From Devosia sp. (lineage in GTDB: Bacteria; Pseudomonadota; Alphaproteobacteria; Rhizobiales; Devosiaceae), in assembly GCA_017794705.1 (NCBI GenBank), contig CP051235.1:869010-933009 (forward strand): DNA of 64,000 bases, written 5' to 3'. The stretch's first letter is position 1; each line of letters starts with the position of its first letter. The notes under the pieces are model-generated. The model made no database searches, was not told the origin of the DNA, and saw only the letters and a program-made list of their open reading frames with translations. Made by a program: the position numbers and the translations under genes. Below, in pieces: positions 1 through 10,627 of this stretch.

Positions 1-405
1 CATGAAATCCAGCCATTCGTCGCTCGGGTCGTCCTTGACCGGCATATCGGCCAGTCCGTCGAAGAACGGCAGCTTGTCGGTCATGTTGACCTGGATCACA
101 GGAGCGACCTTGGTTGGGTCATCAAAGGCCCCGATGGCCAGTTCCAGTCCGTACTTGGTTTCATAGGCCAGTGGCGTCCCGCAGTCTCCGCAGAATGCCC
201 GCCGGGCCCGGTCCGAGGACTGGAACCACTTGGGTTCGTTGCGGGTCCAGCGTCCGTCGTGCGACGAGACTAGCGGACCGAAGAAACTGCCGAACGCCTT
301 CTGGCACATGCGGCAATGGCAGATGGAAGCACGGCCCACCAGCTTGGTGGCGAAACGCACCGAACCGCACTGGCATCCACCCGTCAGGGTCTCATTCGCC
401 GCCAT
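1..405 (-). CDS. GFA-family zinc-binding protein (C-terminal end cut by window edge)
   Basis: The reading frame starts at an ATG at 405 and stays open to base 1, giving 135 codons without a stop. Cysteine pairs typical of the GFA (glutathione-dependent formaldehyde-activating-like, CENP-V) fold are visible: CQCGSVRF near residue 11, CHCRMC near residue 30, and CGDCGTPL near residue 70. These bind zinc in the family. Most members have no proven enzyme activity, so a formaldehyde role is only a family label. The start overlaps the end of the VOC gene by 14 bases, and a GAGG lies upstream, so the two are probably translated from one message downstream of cysS. Confidence 0.85.
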   Translation of the reverse strand, partial: MAANETLTGGCQCGSVRFATKLVGRASICHCRMCQKAFGSFFGPLVSSHDGRWTRNEPKWFQSSDRARRAFCGDCGTPLAYETKYGLELAIGAFDDPTKVAPVIQVNMTDKLPFFDGLADMPVKDDPSDEWLDFM

Positions 406-772
406 GATAGACCGCCTCTATGTTGTTGCCGTCGTGATCGAGCACGAAGGCGCCAAAGTAGTTCTTGTGGTAGTGCGGGCGCAGCCCCGGCTTGCCATTG
501 TCGCGGCCGCCCATGGACAGTGCGACAGTGTAAAAGCTCTCGACTTCCGAGCGGCTTGCCGCCTTGAAACAGACATGGGTATTGGCCCGCTCGTGCCCGC
601 CGTCCGAAATCCAGAAGAACGGATAGTCGGTGCCAAAACCGGCATGTTTGTGCCGCCCTTCGGCAAAGTTGGTGATGCACTTGATCCCCACAGCCCCCAG
701 CGCCGCCTCGTAGAAAGCAAACGCGCGGTCGAAGTCGGAGACTTTCAGGCCAACATGATCGATTGCGGTCAT
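392..772 (-). CDS. VOC (glyoxalase/bleomycin-resistance) superfamily protein
   Basis: A 126-residue single-domain VOC protein beginning [20 protein letters not shown], the usual first beta-alpha unit of the fold, and ending with the typical [12 protein letters not shown] strand. Candidate metal ligands are the His of IDHVG, a central His, and the Glu of NIEAV. I chose the ATG at 772 because GGGAAG lies about 9 bases upstream; an in-frame ATG at 787 would place the start further inside the cysS end. The gene follows cysS with its start next to the cysS stop, and overlaps the GFA gene by 14 bases, so the three form a likely operon. The substrate cannot be told. Confidence 0.85.
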   Translation of the reverse strand: MTAIDHVGLKVSDFDRAFAFYEAALGAVGIKCITNFAEGRHKHAGFGTDYPFFWISDGGHERANTHVCFKAASRSEVESFYTVALSMGGRDNGKPGLRPHYHKNYFGAFVLDHDGNNIEAVYHGGE

Positions 773-2271
773 CGCTTCACTTCCCATTTCGTCTTGCGTT
801 CACCACTGTCGGGGTCCTTGTAGTCCATCAACTGGATGCCTTCTGCGGCCAGTTCATCGCGGATTCGGTCTGCGGTAGCGAAGTCCCTGTTGGCAAGTGC
901 GGTGAGGCGCTCGGCGAGTCGGGACTCGTCGAACGGAGCCTCGGCTTCTTCTTGCGCGACGGCAAATGCCGCCATGCTGGAAAAGTTCAAAATGCCGAGG
1001 AACCGCAGCGAACCAAATAGTCGCTCGCCATTGTGCAGGGTGTCGCCACCAGCGTGCCGGTGCAGTTCCGCGACCACGCCCGACATGTTCAGGTCGTTCT
1101 CCAACTCTGCCGCCAGCTTGGAGCACGGTCCGAGAGCTTCCATCTCCGCTCTTTTGGCATCCGAAAACTCTAGCCCCAGGTCAAGAATCCGCTTTTTCCA
1201 GCGGATCAGCATGCTTTCCGCCTCTTCGAGCCGTGCCAGCGAAAAATCAATGGGCTCGCGGTAATGCGTCATCAGCATGGCCAGGCGCAGCACTTCACCG
1301 GGCCATGCCCTGCCGCCGAATTTCTCCTCGGCCAGCAATTCATGAACCGTGTAAAAGTTGCCCAGGCTCTTGGACATTTTTTCGCCTTCCACCTGCAAAA
1401 AGCCGTTGTGCATCCAAATGTTGGCCATCGCCTCTGTGCCATGGGCGCAGCGGGACTGGGCGATTTCGTTCTCGTGGTGCGGGAAGATCAGGTCCAGCCC
1501 GCCGCCGTGAATGTCAAAGGTCTTTCCGAGGTGCTGTTCGGACATGACCGAGCATTCGATGTGCCAGCCGGGGCGGCCGTGGATTGTGGTGACCTGGCCA
1601 TCCACCTTGAAACTGCCCTGCCAGCCGGGCTGGCTCTCAGAGGACTCCTTCCAAAGCACAAAATCGGCGGGGTTCTTTTTGTGCGCCTCAACGGCCACAC
1701 GCGCACCCGCCTTCTGTTCGTCGAGATTGCGACGCGACAAGCGGCCGTAGTCGGGCATCGAGGTGGTGTCGAACAACACCTCTGTGCCCTCCTCGCCGGT
1801 GGCGATGTAGGCGTTACCCTTGTCCAGCAATTGCTGGATCATGTCGACCATGCCCTCGATATGGGCCGTGGCGCGCGGCTCGACAGTCGGGTCAAGGCAG
1901 CCCAGAGCGCGCATGTCAGACCGGTACTGATCCTCGGTCTTCTTGGTGACCTCACGGATCGCCTGGTTAAGGGTCAGTTCCCCCGAGCTGATCTGATCGC
2001 CGAAATCGCGGAGCGCCCGGGCGTTGATCTTGTCATCAACGTCGGTGATGTTGCGCACATAGGTGACATGATCGTCGCCATAGGTATGGCGCAACAGCCG
2101 GAACAGCACATCGAACACGATGGCGGGACGGGCGTTGCCGATATGGGCATAGTCATAGACCGTGGGACCGCACACATACATGCGCACGTTGTTCTGATCG
2201 ATGGGAACGAAGAGTTCCTTCGATTTTGTCAGCGTGTTGTACAGCCTGATTTCAGAAGTGCCCGAGGTCAT
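769..2271 (-). CDS. cysS: Cysteinyl-tRNA synthetase
   Basis: Charges tRNA-Cys with cysteine in the cytosol. The 500-residue protein has the class I signature [11 protein letters not shown] (HIGN at residues 43-46) and the second signature KMSKS near residue 298. The zinc ligands expected in CysRS are visible: Cys34 in [11 protein letters not shown], the Cys of WHIECS, and the His residues of [11 protein letters not shown]. The frame is open for 36 more codons upstream, but residues matching the family begin at the ATG at 2271, which has AGGAC about 8 bases upstream. The length is somewhat above the usual 460. Downstream genes are VOC and GFA proteins, probably co-transcribed. Confidence 0.97.
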   Translation of the reverse strand: MTSGTSEIRLYNTLTKSKELFVPIDQNNVRMYVCGPTVYDYAHIGNARPAIVFDVLFRLLRHTYGDDHVTYVRNITDVDDKINARALRDFGDQISSGELTLNQAIREVTKKTEDQYRSDMRALGCLDPTVEPRATAHIEGMVDMIQQLLDKGNAYIATGEEGTEVLFDTTSMPDYGRLSRRNLDEQKAGARVAVEAHKKNPADFVLWKESSESQPGWQGSFKVDGQVTTIHGRPGWHIECSVMSEQHLGKTFDIHGGGLDLIFPHHENEIAQSRCAHGTEAMANIWMHNGFLQVEGEKMSKSLGNFYTVHELLAEEKFGGRAWPGEVLRLAMLMTHYREPIDFSLARLEEAESMLIRWKKRILDLGLEFSDAKRAEMEALGPCSKLAAELENDLNMSGVVAELHRHAGGDTLHNGERLFGSLRFLGILNFSSMAAFAVAQEEAEAPFDESRLAERLTALANRDFATADRIRDELAAEGIQLMDYKDPDSGERKTKWEVKR

Positions 2272-2477
2272 TAAGCGAGTCCTGCCCATGCGAAAGTGCT
2301 GTAGCAGCCCGGGTCTTGTTCTTTGAATTGAGAATGAAAAACCGCGCCGCCACCGAAAGGTTAGCGGATAATGTTGCAATCAATAATGCAGCAAGTGCGT
2401 TTATTTTTCATGGGCGGCAACATGACCTCAGCTTGCGCCAAAATCAAGCTGCAAAACGCGAGAGGGTGAAGCCGGGG

Positions 2478-3344
2478 CTAATTTGCCTCGCGAGAGCGAA
2501 TCTTCAGCCTTGAGGCAATGATCCGGTCGACCCAGCGCTTGGGCAGGTTTTCGACCAGCCAGGTTTCGAACGGGCGGCCCGAAATGGCATAGCGCAGCTT
2601 CGGCCGGTCTGCGGTCAGGGCGTGCAGCACCGCTTCACCCACCACCGAGGCCGGCAATCCGTTGGCGCCGATCTCCAGCATGCTTTGCTTGAAGGTCTCC
2701 AGCACCTCGGCATAGTCGCTGTCTTCATAGTCGGAAAAGTCATATTCCGCCGACTTGTCCCAGATCGGGGTGACAATGCTGGCCGGGGCGATCATGGCGA
2801 CCTGGATGTCATAGAGCATCATTTCGCGGCGCAGGCTCTCGGTTAAACCCTCCAGTCCGAATTTCGAGGTGTGATAGGGTGCCATAAAGGGATAGGCGTT
2901 GCGGCCACCGGCCGAGCCCATGTTGGCGATGCGGCCCGGAGGGCCGGAAAGGCCTTTTTCCACTCCGAGCAACGGCGCGAAAGCCTGCGTGGTGATCAGC
3001 ACGCCGGTGAGATTGACCTCGAGCTGTTGCCGGAATTTGTCGACAGGCAGGTGCAGCAACGGGCCGCCGATGCCGATGCCGGCATTGTTGACCAGTCCGG
3101 AAAGCCGCTGACCATTCAGCTTGTCCCTTACATTTGTGGCAGCGGCGCGCACCGCTTCTTCGTCGGTGACGTCAAGGATCAGCGGCTCGAACTTTGCCCC
3201 CAGTTCCTTTGCCACGCGATCAGCGTCGGCCTCTTTGCGTACCGAACCGAACACGCGGAACCCGCTATCGATCAGCACCTTTGCGGTCGCCAGTCCAATA
3301 CCGGTTGAGGCGCCGGTAATGACGGCTGTCTGTTGCTGCGACAT
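2478..3344 (-). CDS. Short-chain dehydrogenase/reductase (SDR family)
   Basis: A 288-residue classical SDR. The cofactor-binding TGASTGIG lies near the N terminus, followed by NNAG, the catalytic Ser in NMGSAGG and the YHTSK catalytic Tyr/Lys pair. The pattern is NAD(P)-dependent oxidation or reduction of an unknown alcohol or ketone. The upstream in-frame extension to 3539 is low-complexity and lacks SDR sequence; the ATG at 3344 has AAGGAC about 9 bases upstream and starts directly at the first beta strand. It is preceded by the cytochrome c' gene on the same strand, with a 91-base gap, which does not by itself point to a pathway. Confidence 0.92.
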   Translation of the reverse strand: MSQQQTAVITGASTGIGLATAKVLIDSGFRVFGSVRKEADADRVAKELGAKFEPLILDVTDEEAVRAAATNVRDKLNGQRLSGLVNNAGIGIGGPLLHLPVDKFRQQLEVNLTGVLITTQAFAPLLGVEKGLSGPPGRIANMGSAGGRNAYPFMAPYHTSKFGLEGLTESLRREMMLYDIQVAMIAPASIVTPIWDKSAEYDFSDYEDSDYAEVLETFKQSMLEIGANGLPASVVGEAVLHALTADRPKLRYAISGRPFETWLVENLPKRWVDRIIASRLKIRSREAN

Positions 3345-3435
3345 GGAGAATGTCCTTTCGGTCTTTTCAGAGGTCAGCCTACACGAAAAAGGCGGCCTCT
3401 GGCCGCCCTCGACTCGTTGCAGTGGGCGCGTGCGT

Positions 3436-3885
3436 TCACATCGGCTCGCGGTAGGTGTCGTGGCATTCCTGACAAACGGGGCCAAGGCCCTGCATCGCCG
3501 ACAGGAAGGCCGCCTGATCGCCGCTCTCGGCAGCGGCAAGAACTTCGGCAGATGCTGTCTGGCCCTTTTCGATTACCGCCAGAAATCCGTCCCAGTCTTC
3601 CCAGATCAGCGACAAAGCCTTGCTGCTACCGGTGTTTGTTCCTTCCGGGAACAGGTCAGCGAGGTTTTCAAAACCGTCGACGTAGACATTGGCGATCTCC
3701 ACCATGGCCGCGCCTTCGGCATTGCGGGCCGTCCGCATGGTACCGCCGAACAGTTTCATCTGGTTTTCGCGGGCCGCCATGATTTCATTGGGGTCCATTG
3801 CGGTCATGGCATCTTGGGCAAGGGCGGTGGCGCACAGGCCGGTGCCCAACGCAGCGGCCAGCAGGGTAATCTTGTTCAGGCTCAT
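3436..3885 (-). CDS. Cytochrome c' family protein (periplasmic)
   Basis: A 149-residue secreted haem protein. The N-terminal 23 residues form a signal peptide ending at ALAQ. The single haem-binding motif CQECH sits at the very C terminus, as in cytochrome c', whose four-helix bundle binds a five-coordinate haem; the rest is helical and contains the family-like AREN and FP.GT segments. Cytochromes c' bind NO or CO and are often linked to nitrosative stress, but the role here is inferred from the family only. A GGAG about 7 bases upstream supports the start. It faces away from the DUF2865 gene across a 281-base spacer. Confidence 0.9.
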   Translation of the reverse strand: MSLNKITLLAAALGTGLCATALAQDAMTAMDPNEIMAARENQMKLFGGTMRTARNAEGAAMVEIANVYVDGFENLADLFPEGTNTGSSKALSLIWEDWDGFLAVIEKGQTASAEVLAAAESGDQAAFLSAMQGLGPVCQECHDTYREPM

Positions 3886-4166
3886 TCAGGACTCCAATCG
3901 GGGTGCTTGGCGGAACTATGCATAGGCTCGACACGTTCACACTAGCGAGACGCCGCGGCAGGCAAAGGGCTAAGTTGCTGACTTCGCGATCAAAAGAAGG
4001 TGATCACGCCGATTTGGGCCGGCGCAGTAAGGCGCGGACGCAAGGGCACAACTCTGTTAAGCTGGCGCTAACCACAAAGCGTGCGGCCCCGGCGCGTGGC
4101 GTGTCCCATTTACTTCAAATCGACGCGTATGGCGTATGCATCGGGGATGAAGCCGAATCTGTTTCG

Positions 4167-5300
4167 ATGAGCGAACAACGACACGCACATAAGTTGATGA
4201 CCCGTCTGACCGCAGTGGCGCTGCTGGTCGGCGCCTTCGTGTCGGCACCCCTCAATGCATTCGCGCAAGTGCGGTCCTGCTCGCAATTGTCCGGCACTAT
4301 CCAGCAGCTGGAGCGCAATCGCGAGTTCACCTCGCTGGAGCGTAACCAGGCTACCATGCAGCAGTTGGGGTCGGACCTCAGCCGTCTGGAGAACGCTTTC
4401 GTTCAGGCCGGCTGCCAGCAGGCACTGAACAATGGCCAGCGCCTCAGCGGAGATTGTTCCCGGGCGGCACGGCAGATCCAGCGCGGGCGCCAGGACATGA
4501 ATACGCTCACCCAGCGGGTGCAATCGGGTCAGGCGGTCGCCCAACAGCGGCAGATGCTCATGGGCCAGATGCAGGCGCAAGGATGCGGCACCAACAGCCA
4601 GGTCAACATCAACGTGCGCAGCAATCAGCCGCGCGGCTTTTTTGACCAACTGTTCGATGCCCTGACAGGCAACGGGTTCGGCAACGAAACGATCATCGAC
4701 CCATACGCCAATTTTTACGGCAACACGGTGCGCAGCGTCTGCGTGCGCACGTGTGACGGCTATTACTGGCCGGTGAGCTTTTCGACGGTGCCCGAATATC
4801 TGCAGAACGACCTGCTGCAATGCCAGCAGCAAGCGCAAGGCGCGGAGGTCGATCTTTTTTACTATGGCAACCCGGGCCAGACGCCGGACGACATGGTCAA
4901 CCTGAGCGGGCAGCCCTATTCATCGCTGCCTAACGCCTTCCGCTACCGCAACGAGTTTGATGCCAGCTGCATCGCGCGACCAGAAACCAATTTCGGGACC
5001 ATCGAGATTGTGGTTTCAAACGGCCAGAGCCGGCCCGTCCTGACCATTGATGAACGCGAAGTGCCCCTGCCGCTGCGTGATCCACGTGCCGAGGCACGCA
5101 CGGTCACAGCGGAAGTGATCGAGACGGTGCGCATTCCGCTGCCGCGTCCTCGTCCGCAACTGGATGGTCAAGGCAATCCGATCGCGGTTGCCGTTCCTTC
5201 AACCGACGCCGAGATGCGACTGGTTCAGGTCGGCGGCAAGCTGGTCAGGTTAGTCGGTCCAGACACGCCTTACGCCCAAGTAGGGGAAGCAGACTCTTGA
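4167..5300 (+). CDS. Secreted DUF2865 domain protein
   Basis: A 377-residue exported protein of unknown function. After a charged N terminus, residues about 11-32 form a signal sequence ending in ALNAFAQ. A Gln-rich predicted coiled-coil stretch follows, then a Cys-rich DUF2865 core ([37 protein letters not shown]), a domain largely seen in Rhizobiales. The C-terminal part is Pro/Arg-rich. The open frame reaches back to 3903, but no signal-like sequence appears before 4167; an ATG at 4197 is a possible alternative, and neither start has a strong ribosome site. Its last 56 bases overlap the convergent gltX end. Confidence 0.8.
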   Translation: MSEQRHAHKLMTRLTAVALLVGAFVSAPLNAFAQVRSCSQLSGTIQQLERNREFTSLERNQATMQQLGSDLSRLENAFVQAGCQQALNNGQRLSGDCSRAARQIQRGRQDMNTLTQRVQSGQAVAQQRQMLMGQMQAQGCGTNSQVNINVRSNQPRGFFDQLFDALTGNGFGNETIIDPYANFYGNTVRSVCVRTCDGYYWPVSFSTVPEYLQNDLLQCQQQAQGAEVDLFYYGNPGQTPDDMVNLSGQPYSSLPNAFRYRNEFDASCIARPETNFGTIEIVVSNGQSRPVLTIDEREVPLPLRDPRAEARTVTAEVIETVRIPLPRPRPQLDGQGNPIAVAVPSTDAEMRLVQVGGKLVRLVGPDTPYAQVGEADS

Positions 5301-6570
5301 GTTCAGGCCCGTCGGGCCGCCCAGTCAGCGCCATACGCAGCGGAAGGAACAAGCCCTTGCCTTTGCGCCCGGTGGCCTGTTTCAGATCGCCAGTCCATGC
5401 ACCCCAGGTACTTTCATCCCAGGGCTCAGCTGGCAGGGCATCACGCGCCGCTGAGATGAGCGCGCGGTCCTCGTCGGCAATCACGGGCAGAACCGGTCCA
5501 TTGATGAGTGGCAGCCACTCCGCAATCTGCGGCAAGCGGGTGATGTTGGCGCGCAGGGCGAGCCAGACCGCCTCGTTTTCGACGCCCAGCGCCTTCAGCC
5601 GTTCAGCGAGGTCGGCATAGTCCACCTCATGCAGAATCCGGGCATTGAGGCTCTCCAGTTCCGCCGGATCATAGCGGGCGGGTCCGTGTGAAACGGTGGT
5701 GAGGTCAAAACGTTCGGCCAATGCATAGAGTGACGGATAAGGTTCTACCGGCAGGCTGGTGCCGGTCAGCACCGCCATCAAGGCCACCGCCATCGCCTCA
5801 AAGCCATCGGACCGCAGTTCACCAATGCCGAGCGATCCCAGGCGCTTTGAGAGCCCCTGCCCGCCGGCTCCCGTCAGCAGGTTGTGATGAGCGAACTGCG
5901 GCACTGCACCGCCCAGCGCCTCGATGATCTCGATCTGCACCCCGGTGTTGGAAATATGATCCTCGCCGCGGATGACATGGGTGATGCCGAGGTCGATGTC
6001 GTCGACAACGGAAGGCAGCGTATAAAGATAGGAACCGTCACCACGGATCAGCACGGGATCGGACATGGATGCCGTATTCACCGTCTGCTCGCCGCGGATC
6101 AGGTCGGTGAAGATCACCGGATCGCCCTTGAGCTTGAAGCGCCAGTGCGGTGTCCGTCCTTCCGCTTCCAGCCGCGCCCTGTCCTCGTCGGTCAGGTCCA
6201 GCGCGGCGCGGTCATAGATGGGCGGCCGCCCCAGCGCCCGCGCCCGGGACCGGCGGCGGTCGAGTTCATCGGGTGTTTCGTAGCAGGCATAAAGTCGACC
6301 GCCCGCAATCAGCCGGTCGCGCGCCGCGTCGTACAGCGCGGTGCGTTCGGACTGGCGATGGACTTCGTCCGGCTCGATGCCCAACCAGTTGAGATCGGTC
6401 AGAATGGCATCGGCATATTCGGCCTTCGACCGTTCCAGATCTGTGTCGTCGAAGCGCAGGACAAATTTGCCGTCGTGAGCCCGGGCAAAAAGATAGTTCA
6501 TCAGTGCCGGGCGGGCATTGCCGATGTGAATGAAGCCGGTCGGCGATGGCGCAAAGCGAACCTTGGTCAC
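5245..6570 (-). CDS. gltX: Glutamyl-tRNA synthetase (short alphaproteobacterial type)
   Basis: A 441-residue class I synthetase that loads glutamate on tRNA. The N terminus reads [17 protein letters not shown] with HIGN at residues 15-18. The second signature reads [11 protein letters not shown] instead of the more common KLSKR, a form seen in one of the two GluRS types of alphaproteobacteria. The start is GTG at 6570, with GGAGAG about 6 bases upstream inside the nadE end; only one base separates it from the nadE stop, so the two are co-translated. Whether this copy also charges tRNA-Gln cannot be judged here. The 3' end overlaps the convergent DUF2865 gene by 56 bases. Confidence 0.95.
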   Translation of the reverse strand: MTKVRFAPSPTGFIHIGNARPALMNYLFARAHDGKFVLRFDDTDLERSKAEYADAILTDLNWLGIEPDEVHRQSERTALYDAARDRLIAGGRLYACYETPDELDRRRSRARALGRPPIYDRAALDLTDEDRARLEAEGRTPHWRFKLKGDPVIFTDLIRGEQTVNTASMSDPVLIRGDGSYLYTLPSVVDDIDLGITHVIRGEDHISNTGVQIEIIEALGGAVPQFAHHNLLTGAGGQGLSKRLGSLGIGELRSDGFEAMAVALMAVLTGTSLPVEPYPSLYALAERFDLTTVSHGPARYDPAELESLNARILHEVDYADLAERLKALGVENEAVWLALRANITRLPQIAEWLPLINGPVLPVIADEDRALISAARDALPAEPWDESTWGAWTGDLKQATGRKGKGLFLPLRMALTGRPDGPELKSLLPLLGRKACLDRLT

Positions 6571-6571
6571 G

Positions 6572-8248
6572 TCAGCTCTCCACGCCCGTGTGGTCGCGCC
6601 AGCCGTTGGTGATCGGATATTTGCGGCCGATGCCGAAAGCTTTCTTGGTCAGTTTGACGCCTGGAGCGGCCTGCTTGCGCTTGTATTCGGCAACATAGAG
6701 TAGCCATTCAATACGCTTGACCAGATCACGCTCGAAGCCTTGCTTGACGATCTCGGCAACCGACATTTCCTCCTCGACCAGCAGGCGCAAAACCTCGTCG
6801 AGCACGGGATAGGGCGGCAGGCTGTCCTGATCGGTCTGGTCCTCGCGCAGTTCGGCACTCGGCGCGCGGTTGATGATCGTATCGGGGATCACCATGCCTT
6901 TCGGGCCCAGACAATCATGCGGCATGTGCGAATTGCGCCAATCAGCCAGGTGATAGACCTGTGTCTTCCAAAGATCCTTGACCGGATTGAAGCCGCCATT
7001 CATGTCGCCGTAAATCGTCGCGTATCCGACAGCCATTTCAGACTTGTTGCCGGTGGTGATCAGCATCGAGCCCAGCTTGTTGGAAACCGCCATCAACATG
7101 ACACCGCGCATCCGCGACTGGATGTTTTCCTCGGTCACGTCCGACGGAAATCCGGCAAATATCTCTTTCAGCCCTGCGTTGGCCGCCTCCACCGAGTCAC
7201 CTATCGATACCACGTCGTAACGCACGCCCAACATTTCGGCGCAGGTCTTGGCGTCGGCCAGACTTTCCCCGGATGTGTAGCGGTAGGGCAGCATGATGCA
7301 GTGGACATTCTCCGGCCCCAAGGCGTCGACCGCGATCGCGGCGGTCACGGCAGAGTCGATGCCCCCGGACAGGCCCAGCACAACCTGCTTGAAGCCGTTC
7401 TTGTGGATGTAATCCCTCAGGCCCATCACGCAGGCGCGCCAGGGCGCTTCGTCCTGGGACACCAGATTGTTATGGCTTCCCTCGATGCATTCCCAATGTC
7501 CGTCGCGGCGTTCCCAGGTCGAGATCACAAGTTCCTCGTCAAACGAGTGACCCTGAAACACCAGTTCGCCCTTTCGGTCGATGCCGAAGGAGGCGCCGTC
7601 GAACACAAGTTCATCCTGCCCGCCGACCTGGTTGAGATAGAGCAGCGGCAGGCCGGTTTCCGCGACCCGATCCTTGACCAGCTTCCAGCGGATAGGCTGC
7701 TTGTCGCGCCAATAGGGCGAACCGTTCGGGCAGAGCAGGATTTCAGCGCCCTTGCCGGCCAGGTGCCCGCACACCTCCGTGGCCCAGATATCCTCGCAGA
7801 TCGGTACGCCAATGTTGACGCCGCGAATGCTGATCGGTTCGGGCAACGGCCCCTCGGCGAAATAGCGCTTCTCATAGAACACGTCGTCATTCGGCAAGCG
7901 CAGCTTAAACCGTTCGGTTTTGATTTCCCCCTGCTCGATCAACAGAACGGCATTGACCAGTTCATCCCGCGTGTTGCGCCAGATGGTCGGCAACAAGATG
8001 GACAGCGGTGAACCGGCAGTTTTCTCCGCCAGCGCATGAGCCGTCGCAATCGTGTCATCGACAAACTGCGGCTTGAACAGCAAGTCCTCGGGGAAATAGC
8101 CGCACATGAACAGTTCGGTGAACATGAGGATGTCCGCGCCTGCCGCCTCGGCGTCGCGGATCGCCTTGAGCGCAAGGTCCATGTTCTTGTGCAGCGCGCC
8201 AACTGTGGGATTGAGCTGGGCCAGCGCGATCTTGAGCTTGTCGGTCAA
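6572..8248 (-). CDS. nadE: Glutamine-dependent NAD+ synthetase
   Basis: Makes NAD+ from deamido-NAD+, ATP and glutamine. The 558-residue protein has an N-terminal nitrilase-like glutaminase domain with the catalytic triad visible as Glu45 (MFTELFMCG), Lys115 (FKLRLPN) and Cys151 (VPICEDIW). The C-terminal synthetase domain carries the P-loop SGGIDSAV near residue 292 and the later [12 protein letters not shown] segment. The start is TTG at 8248; no other start lies close upstream and the sequence from there aligns with the family N terminus. gltX follows after a single base, an operon coupling NAD synthesis with tRNA charging. Confidence 0.96.
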   Translation of the reverse strand: MTDKLKIALAQLNPTVGALHKNMDLALKAIRDAEAAGADILMFTELFMCGYFPEDLLFKPQFVDDTIATAHALAEKTAGSPLSILLPTIWRNTRDELVNAVLLIEQGEIKTERFKLRLPNDDVFYEKRYFAEGPLPEPISIRGVNIGVPICEDIWATEVCGHLAGKGAEILLCPNGSPYWRDKQPIRWKLVKDRVAETGLPLLYLNQVGGQDELVFDGASFGIDRKGELVFQGHSFDEELVISTWERRDGHWECIEGSHNNLVSQDEAPWRACVMGLRDYIHKNGFKQVVLGLSGGIDSAVTAAIAVDALGPENVHCIMLPYRYTSGESLADAKTCAEMLGVRYDVVSIGDSVEAANAGLKEIFAGFPSDVTEENIQSRMRGVMLMAVSNKLGSMLITTGNKSEMAVGYATIYGDMNGGFNPVKDLWKTQVYHLADWRNSHMPHDCLGPKGMVIPDTIINRAPSAELREDQTDQDSLPPYPVLDEVLRLLVEEEMSVAEIVKQGFERDLVKRIEWLLYVAEYKRKQAAPGVKLTKKAFGIGRKYPITNGWRDHTGVES

Positions 8249-8343
8249 TGATTGAGCCTGCTTTGGGAGGGTCTTGCCGGCAGAGACTTATCGCGCCCCG
8301 CCCCGTGCGGCAAGGCAAAGCGGGGGCATGCGGTTCGACGGGT

Positions 8344-9714
8344 TCAGGCCGATTGGGCCTGTTGGCCCGGGCGTTGATTTCGCACTTCCTGGGCGACCAG
8401 AAAGGCCAGTTCCAGCGCCTGGGTGGCGTTGAGGCGCGGATCGCAATGGGTGTGATAGCGGCTCTTGAGATCGTCTTCGGTCACCGCCGACACGCCGCCC
8501 ACGCATTCGGTCACGTCGTCGCCGGTCATTTCAACATGCACACCACCGGCATAGGTCCCCATGTCGCGGTGCACCGCGAAGAAGCCGCGCACTTCGGCCA
8601 GCACCTGCTCGAACGGCCGTGTCTTGAAACCGTTTGCGGCCTTGACCGTATTGCCGTGCATGGGATCGCAGCACCAGACGACCGTGCGCCCCGCCTTCTT
8701 GATCGCCTGCACCAGGCGCGGCAGATGCTCGGAAACCTTGTCCGCCCCGAAACGGGTGATCAGCGTCAACCGTCCCGGCTCGTCGTCCGGGTTCAGCTTG
8801 TCGATCAGGCGCAACAGATCGTCAGTTTCCAACGACGGTCCGCACTTCAGCCCGATCGGGTTCTTGATGCCGGAGAAATACTCAACATGTGCGCCGTCAG
8901 GCTGGCGCGTCCGGTCGCCGATCCAGAGCATGTGACCTGAAGTCGCGTACCAGTTGTTGGTCAGCGGATCACGACGGGTAAGAGCCTCCTCATATCCCAG
9001 CAACAGCGCTTCGTGGCTGGTGAAGAAGTTCGTCTCACGCATCGACGGCGTATTCTCCGGTGTCAGCCCCAGCGCGTTCATGAAGGTGATGGCCTCGTCA
9101 ATCTTCAGGGCCACTTCCTCGTAGGCGGGATACCAGTTCGAGTTTTTCATGAACCCGGTGGTCCATTCATGCACCCGGTTGAGATCGGCGAAGCCGCCCG
9201 AAGCCAGCGCCCGCAACAGGTTCAGCGTTGCCGCCGACTGGCGGTAACCAAGGATCATGCGTTCCGGATCAGGAGACCGCGACGCTGCATCGAAATCGAT
9301 CCCGTTGATGATATCGCCGCGATAGGACGGCAGTTCGATACCGTTGATCGTTTCGGTGTCCGACGAACGCGGCTTGGCAAACTGCCCGGCAACGCGCCCC
9401 ACCTTCACGACGGGCTTTGCAGCGCCGTGGGTCAGCACCACCGCCATGGTCAGAAACACACGGAAGAAATCGCGGATATGGCCGGGATTGTGTTCCGCAA
9501 AGCTCTCCGCACAGTCGCCGCCCTGCAGCAGAAATGCGTCACCCCGCGCAACGTTGGCCAAACCGGCCTTGAGGTCGCGCGCATCGCCCGGAAAAACCAG
9601 CGGCGGGTAGGAAGCCAGACGCGTTTCAACGTCCTTCAGCGCCTGCTGATCAGGATAGTTGGGGACCTGTTTGACTTCCAGGTTGCGCCAGCTGGCCGGG
9701 GTCCATCCACTCAT
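8344..9714 (-). CDS. aroG: Class II 3-deoxy-7-phosphoheptulonate (DAHP) synthase
   Basis: First enzyme of the shikimate pathway, joining phosphoenolpyruvate and erythrose-4-phosphate. The 456-residue sequence begins [21 protein letters not shown] and contains [45 protein letters not shown] and [10 protein letters not shown], all hallmarks of the plant-like type II family. Metal ligands expected in this family include the Cys of GGDCAE and the His of DPMHGN. The ATG at 9714 has GGAAG about 8 bases upstream. It is 95 bases upstream of nadE on the same strand; that gap holds an imperfect GC hairpin (8295-8327) with no T run. Confidence 0.95.
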   Translation of the reverse strand: MSGWTPASWRNLEVKQVPNYPDQQALKDVETRLASYPPLVFPGDARDLKAGLANVARGDAFLLQGGDCAESFAEHNPGHIRDFFRVFLTMAVVLTHGAAKPVVKVGRVAGQFAKPRSSDTETINGIELPSYRGDIINGIDFDAASRSPDPERMILGYRQSAATLNLLRALASGGFADLNRVHEWTTGFMKNSNWYPAYEEVALKIDEAITFMNALGLTPENTPSMRETNFFTSHEALLLGYEEALTRRDPLTNNWYATSGHMLWIGDRTRQPDGAHVEYFSGIKNPIGLKCGPSLETDDLLRLIDKLNPDDEPGRLTLITRFGADKVSEHLPRLVQAIKKAGRTVVWCCDPMHGNTVKAANGFKTRPFEQVLAEVRGFFAVHRDMGTYAGGVHVEMTGDDVTECVGGVSAVTEDDLKSRYHTHCDPRLNATQALELAFLVAQEVRNQRPGQQAQSA

Positions 9715-9894
9715 ACTCGGTCTTCCAGTTTCGCGCCTTCTCGGCACTCGCGCCGGTGATCTATCAACTCAGCGCCGCAAAGCCAAGTTTGAAGGTCAAA
9801 CCCGGCGACCGAATGGCAGCCATGTCTTCAGGAGCTTGCGGCTTTTTGCATGCGCGGACTATAGGTGACCGGTACTTCATTCGCGGTAAGCCAT

Positions 9895-10623
9895 ATGGAA
9901 CATTCCCACCATCCAGACGCTATTGCTGAGCGGCTCGAACAGGGGCCCCGAGTCAATTATCTGCGTGACTGGATCTATGGCGGCATCGACGGTGCCGTGA
10001 CCACCTTTGCCGTGGTTGCCGGTGTCGTGGGCGCCGAACTGAGCGCCGGTATTGTCCTGATCCTCGGGGTTGCGAACGTGCTCGCCGACGGGTTCTCCAT
10101 GGCTGCCTCGAACTATTCGGGCACCAAGGCCGAGATCGACGACTACAAACGGATCAGGCAGATCGAACTGCGCCACATCCGCCAGCACCCGGAAGGCGAG
10201 CGCGAGGAATTGCGTCAGATTTTCGCTGCCAAGGGGTTCACAGGCGAAGAACTCGAAAGAATGGTGGGGGCTTTCTCGAAGAACGAGGAGATCTGGCTCG
10301 AGACGATGCTCACCGAGGAATACGGGCTCAGCAACGTCCGGCGTTCACCGCTCCTGGCGGGCGTCGCGACGTTTCTGGCCTTTTTGGTCTGCGGCGCGGT
10401 GCCACTGGCACCCTTTGTTCTCGGCCTTCCCAATGCCGCAGAAATCGCTACGGCCGCCACGGGCGTGGTGTTCTTTGCCATCGGCGCCATGAAATCGCGC
10501 TGGTCGACGCAACCCTTCTGGTCGAGCGGCATCGAAACCTTCGTCATCGGCATGGGCGCGGCAATCCTTGCCTATGGTGTCGGCGTGGTGTTGCGCGGGC
10601 TGGCAACCACCGCCGGTTTCTAG
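9895..10623 (+). CDS. VIT1/CCC1-family transporter, probable Fe/Mn exporter
   Basis: A 242-residue membrane protein. The N-terminal segment DWIYGGIDGAVTTFAVVAGVVGAELS and the following ADGFSMAASNYSG match the first two helices of the VIT/CCC1 family, which moves Fe2+ or Mn2+ out of the cytosol. A charged central loop rich in Glu (about residues 80-145) fits the cytoplasmic metal-binding helices of this family. Three further membrane segments close the protein. Two starts are possible: GTG at 9865 and ATG at 9895; I prefer the ATG. It ends 4 bases before the convergent gor end. Confidence 0.88.
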   Translation: MEHSHHPDAIAERLEQGPRVNYLRDWIYGGIDGAVTTFAVVAGVVGAELSAGIVLILGVANVLADGFSMAASNYSGTKAEIDDYKRIRQIELRHIRQHPEGEREELRQIFAAKGFTGEELERMVGAFSKNEEIWLETMLTEEYGLSNVRRSPLLAGVATFLAFLVCGAVPLAPFVLGLPNAAEIATAATGVVFFAIGAMKSRWSTQPFWSSGIETFVIGMGAAILAYGVGVVLRGLATTAGF

Positions 10624-10627
10624 AGGC

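Noticed and set aside
3903-4166. 88-codon N-terminal extension of the DUF2865 protein
   Set aside because: It would bury the signal peptide; the region more likely holds divergent promoters for the cytochrome c' and DUF2865 genes.
6740-8011. 423-codon plus-strand frame opposite nadE
   Set aside because: Lies wholly within nadE on the other strand; His- and Arg-rich, without recognisable motifs.
8295-8327. GC-rich inverted repeat between aroG and nadE as a terminator
   Set aside because: The stem is imperfect and has no T run on the minus strand; the two genes may still be co-transcribed.
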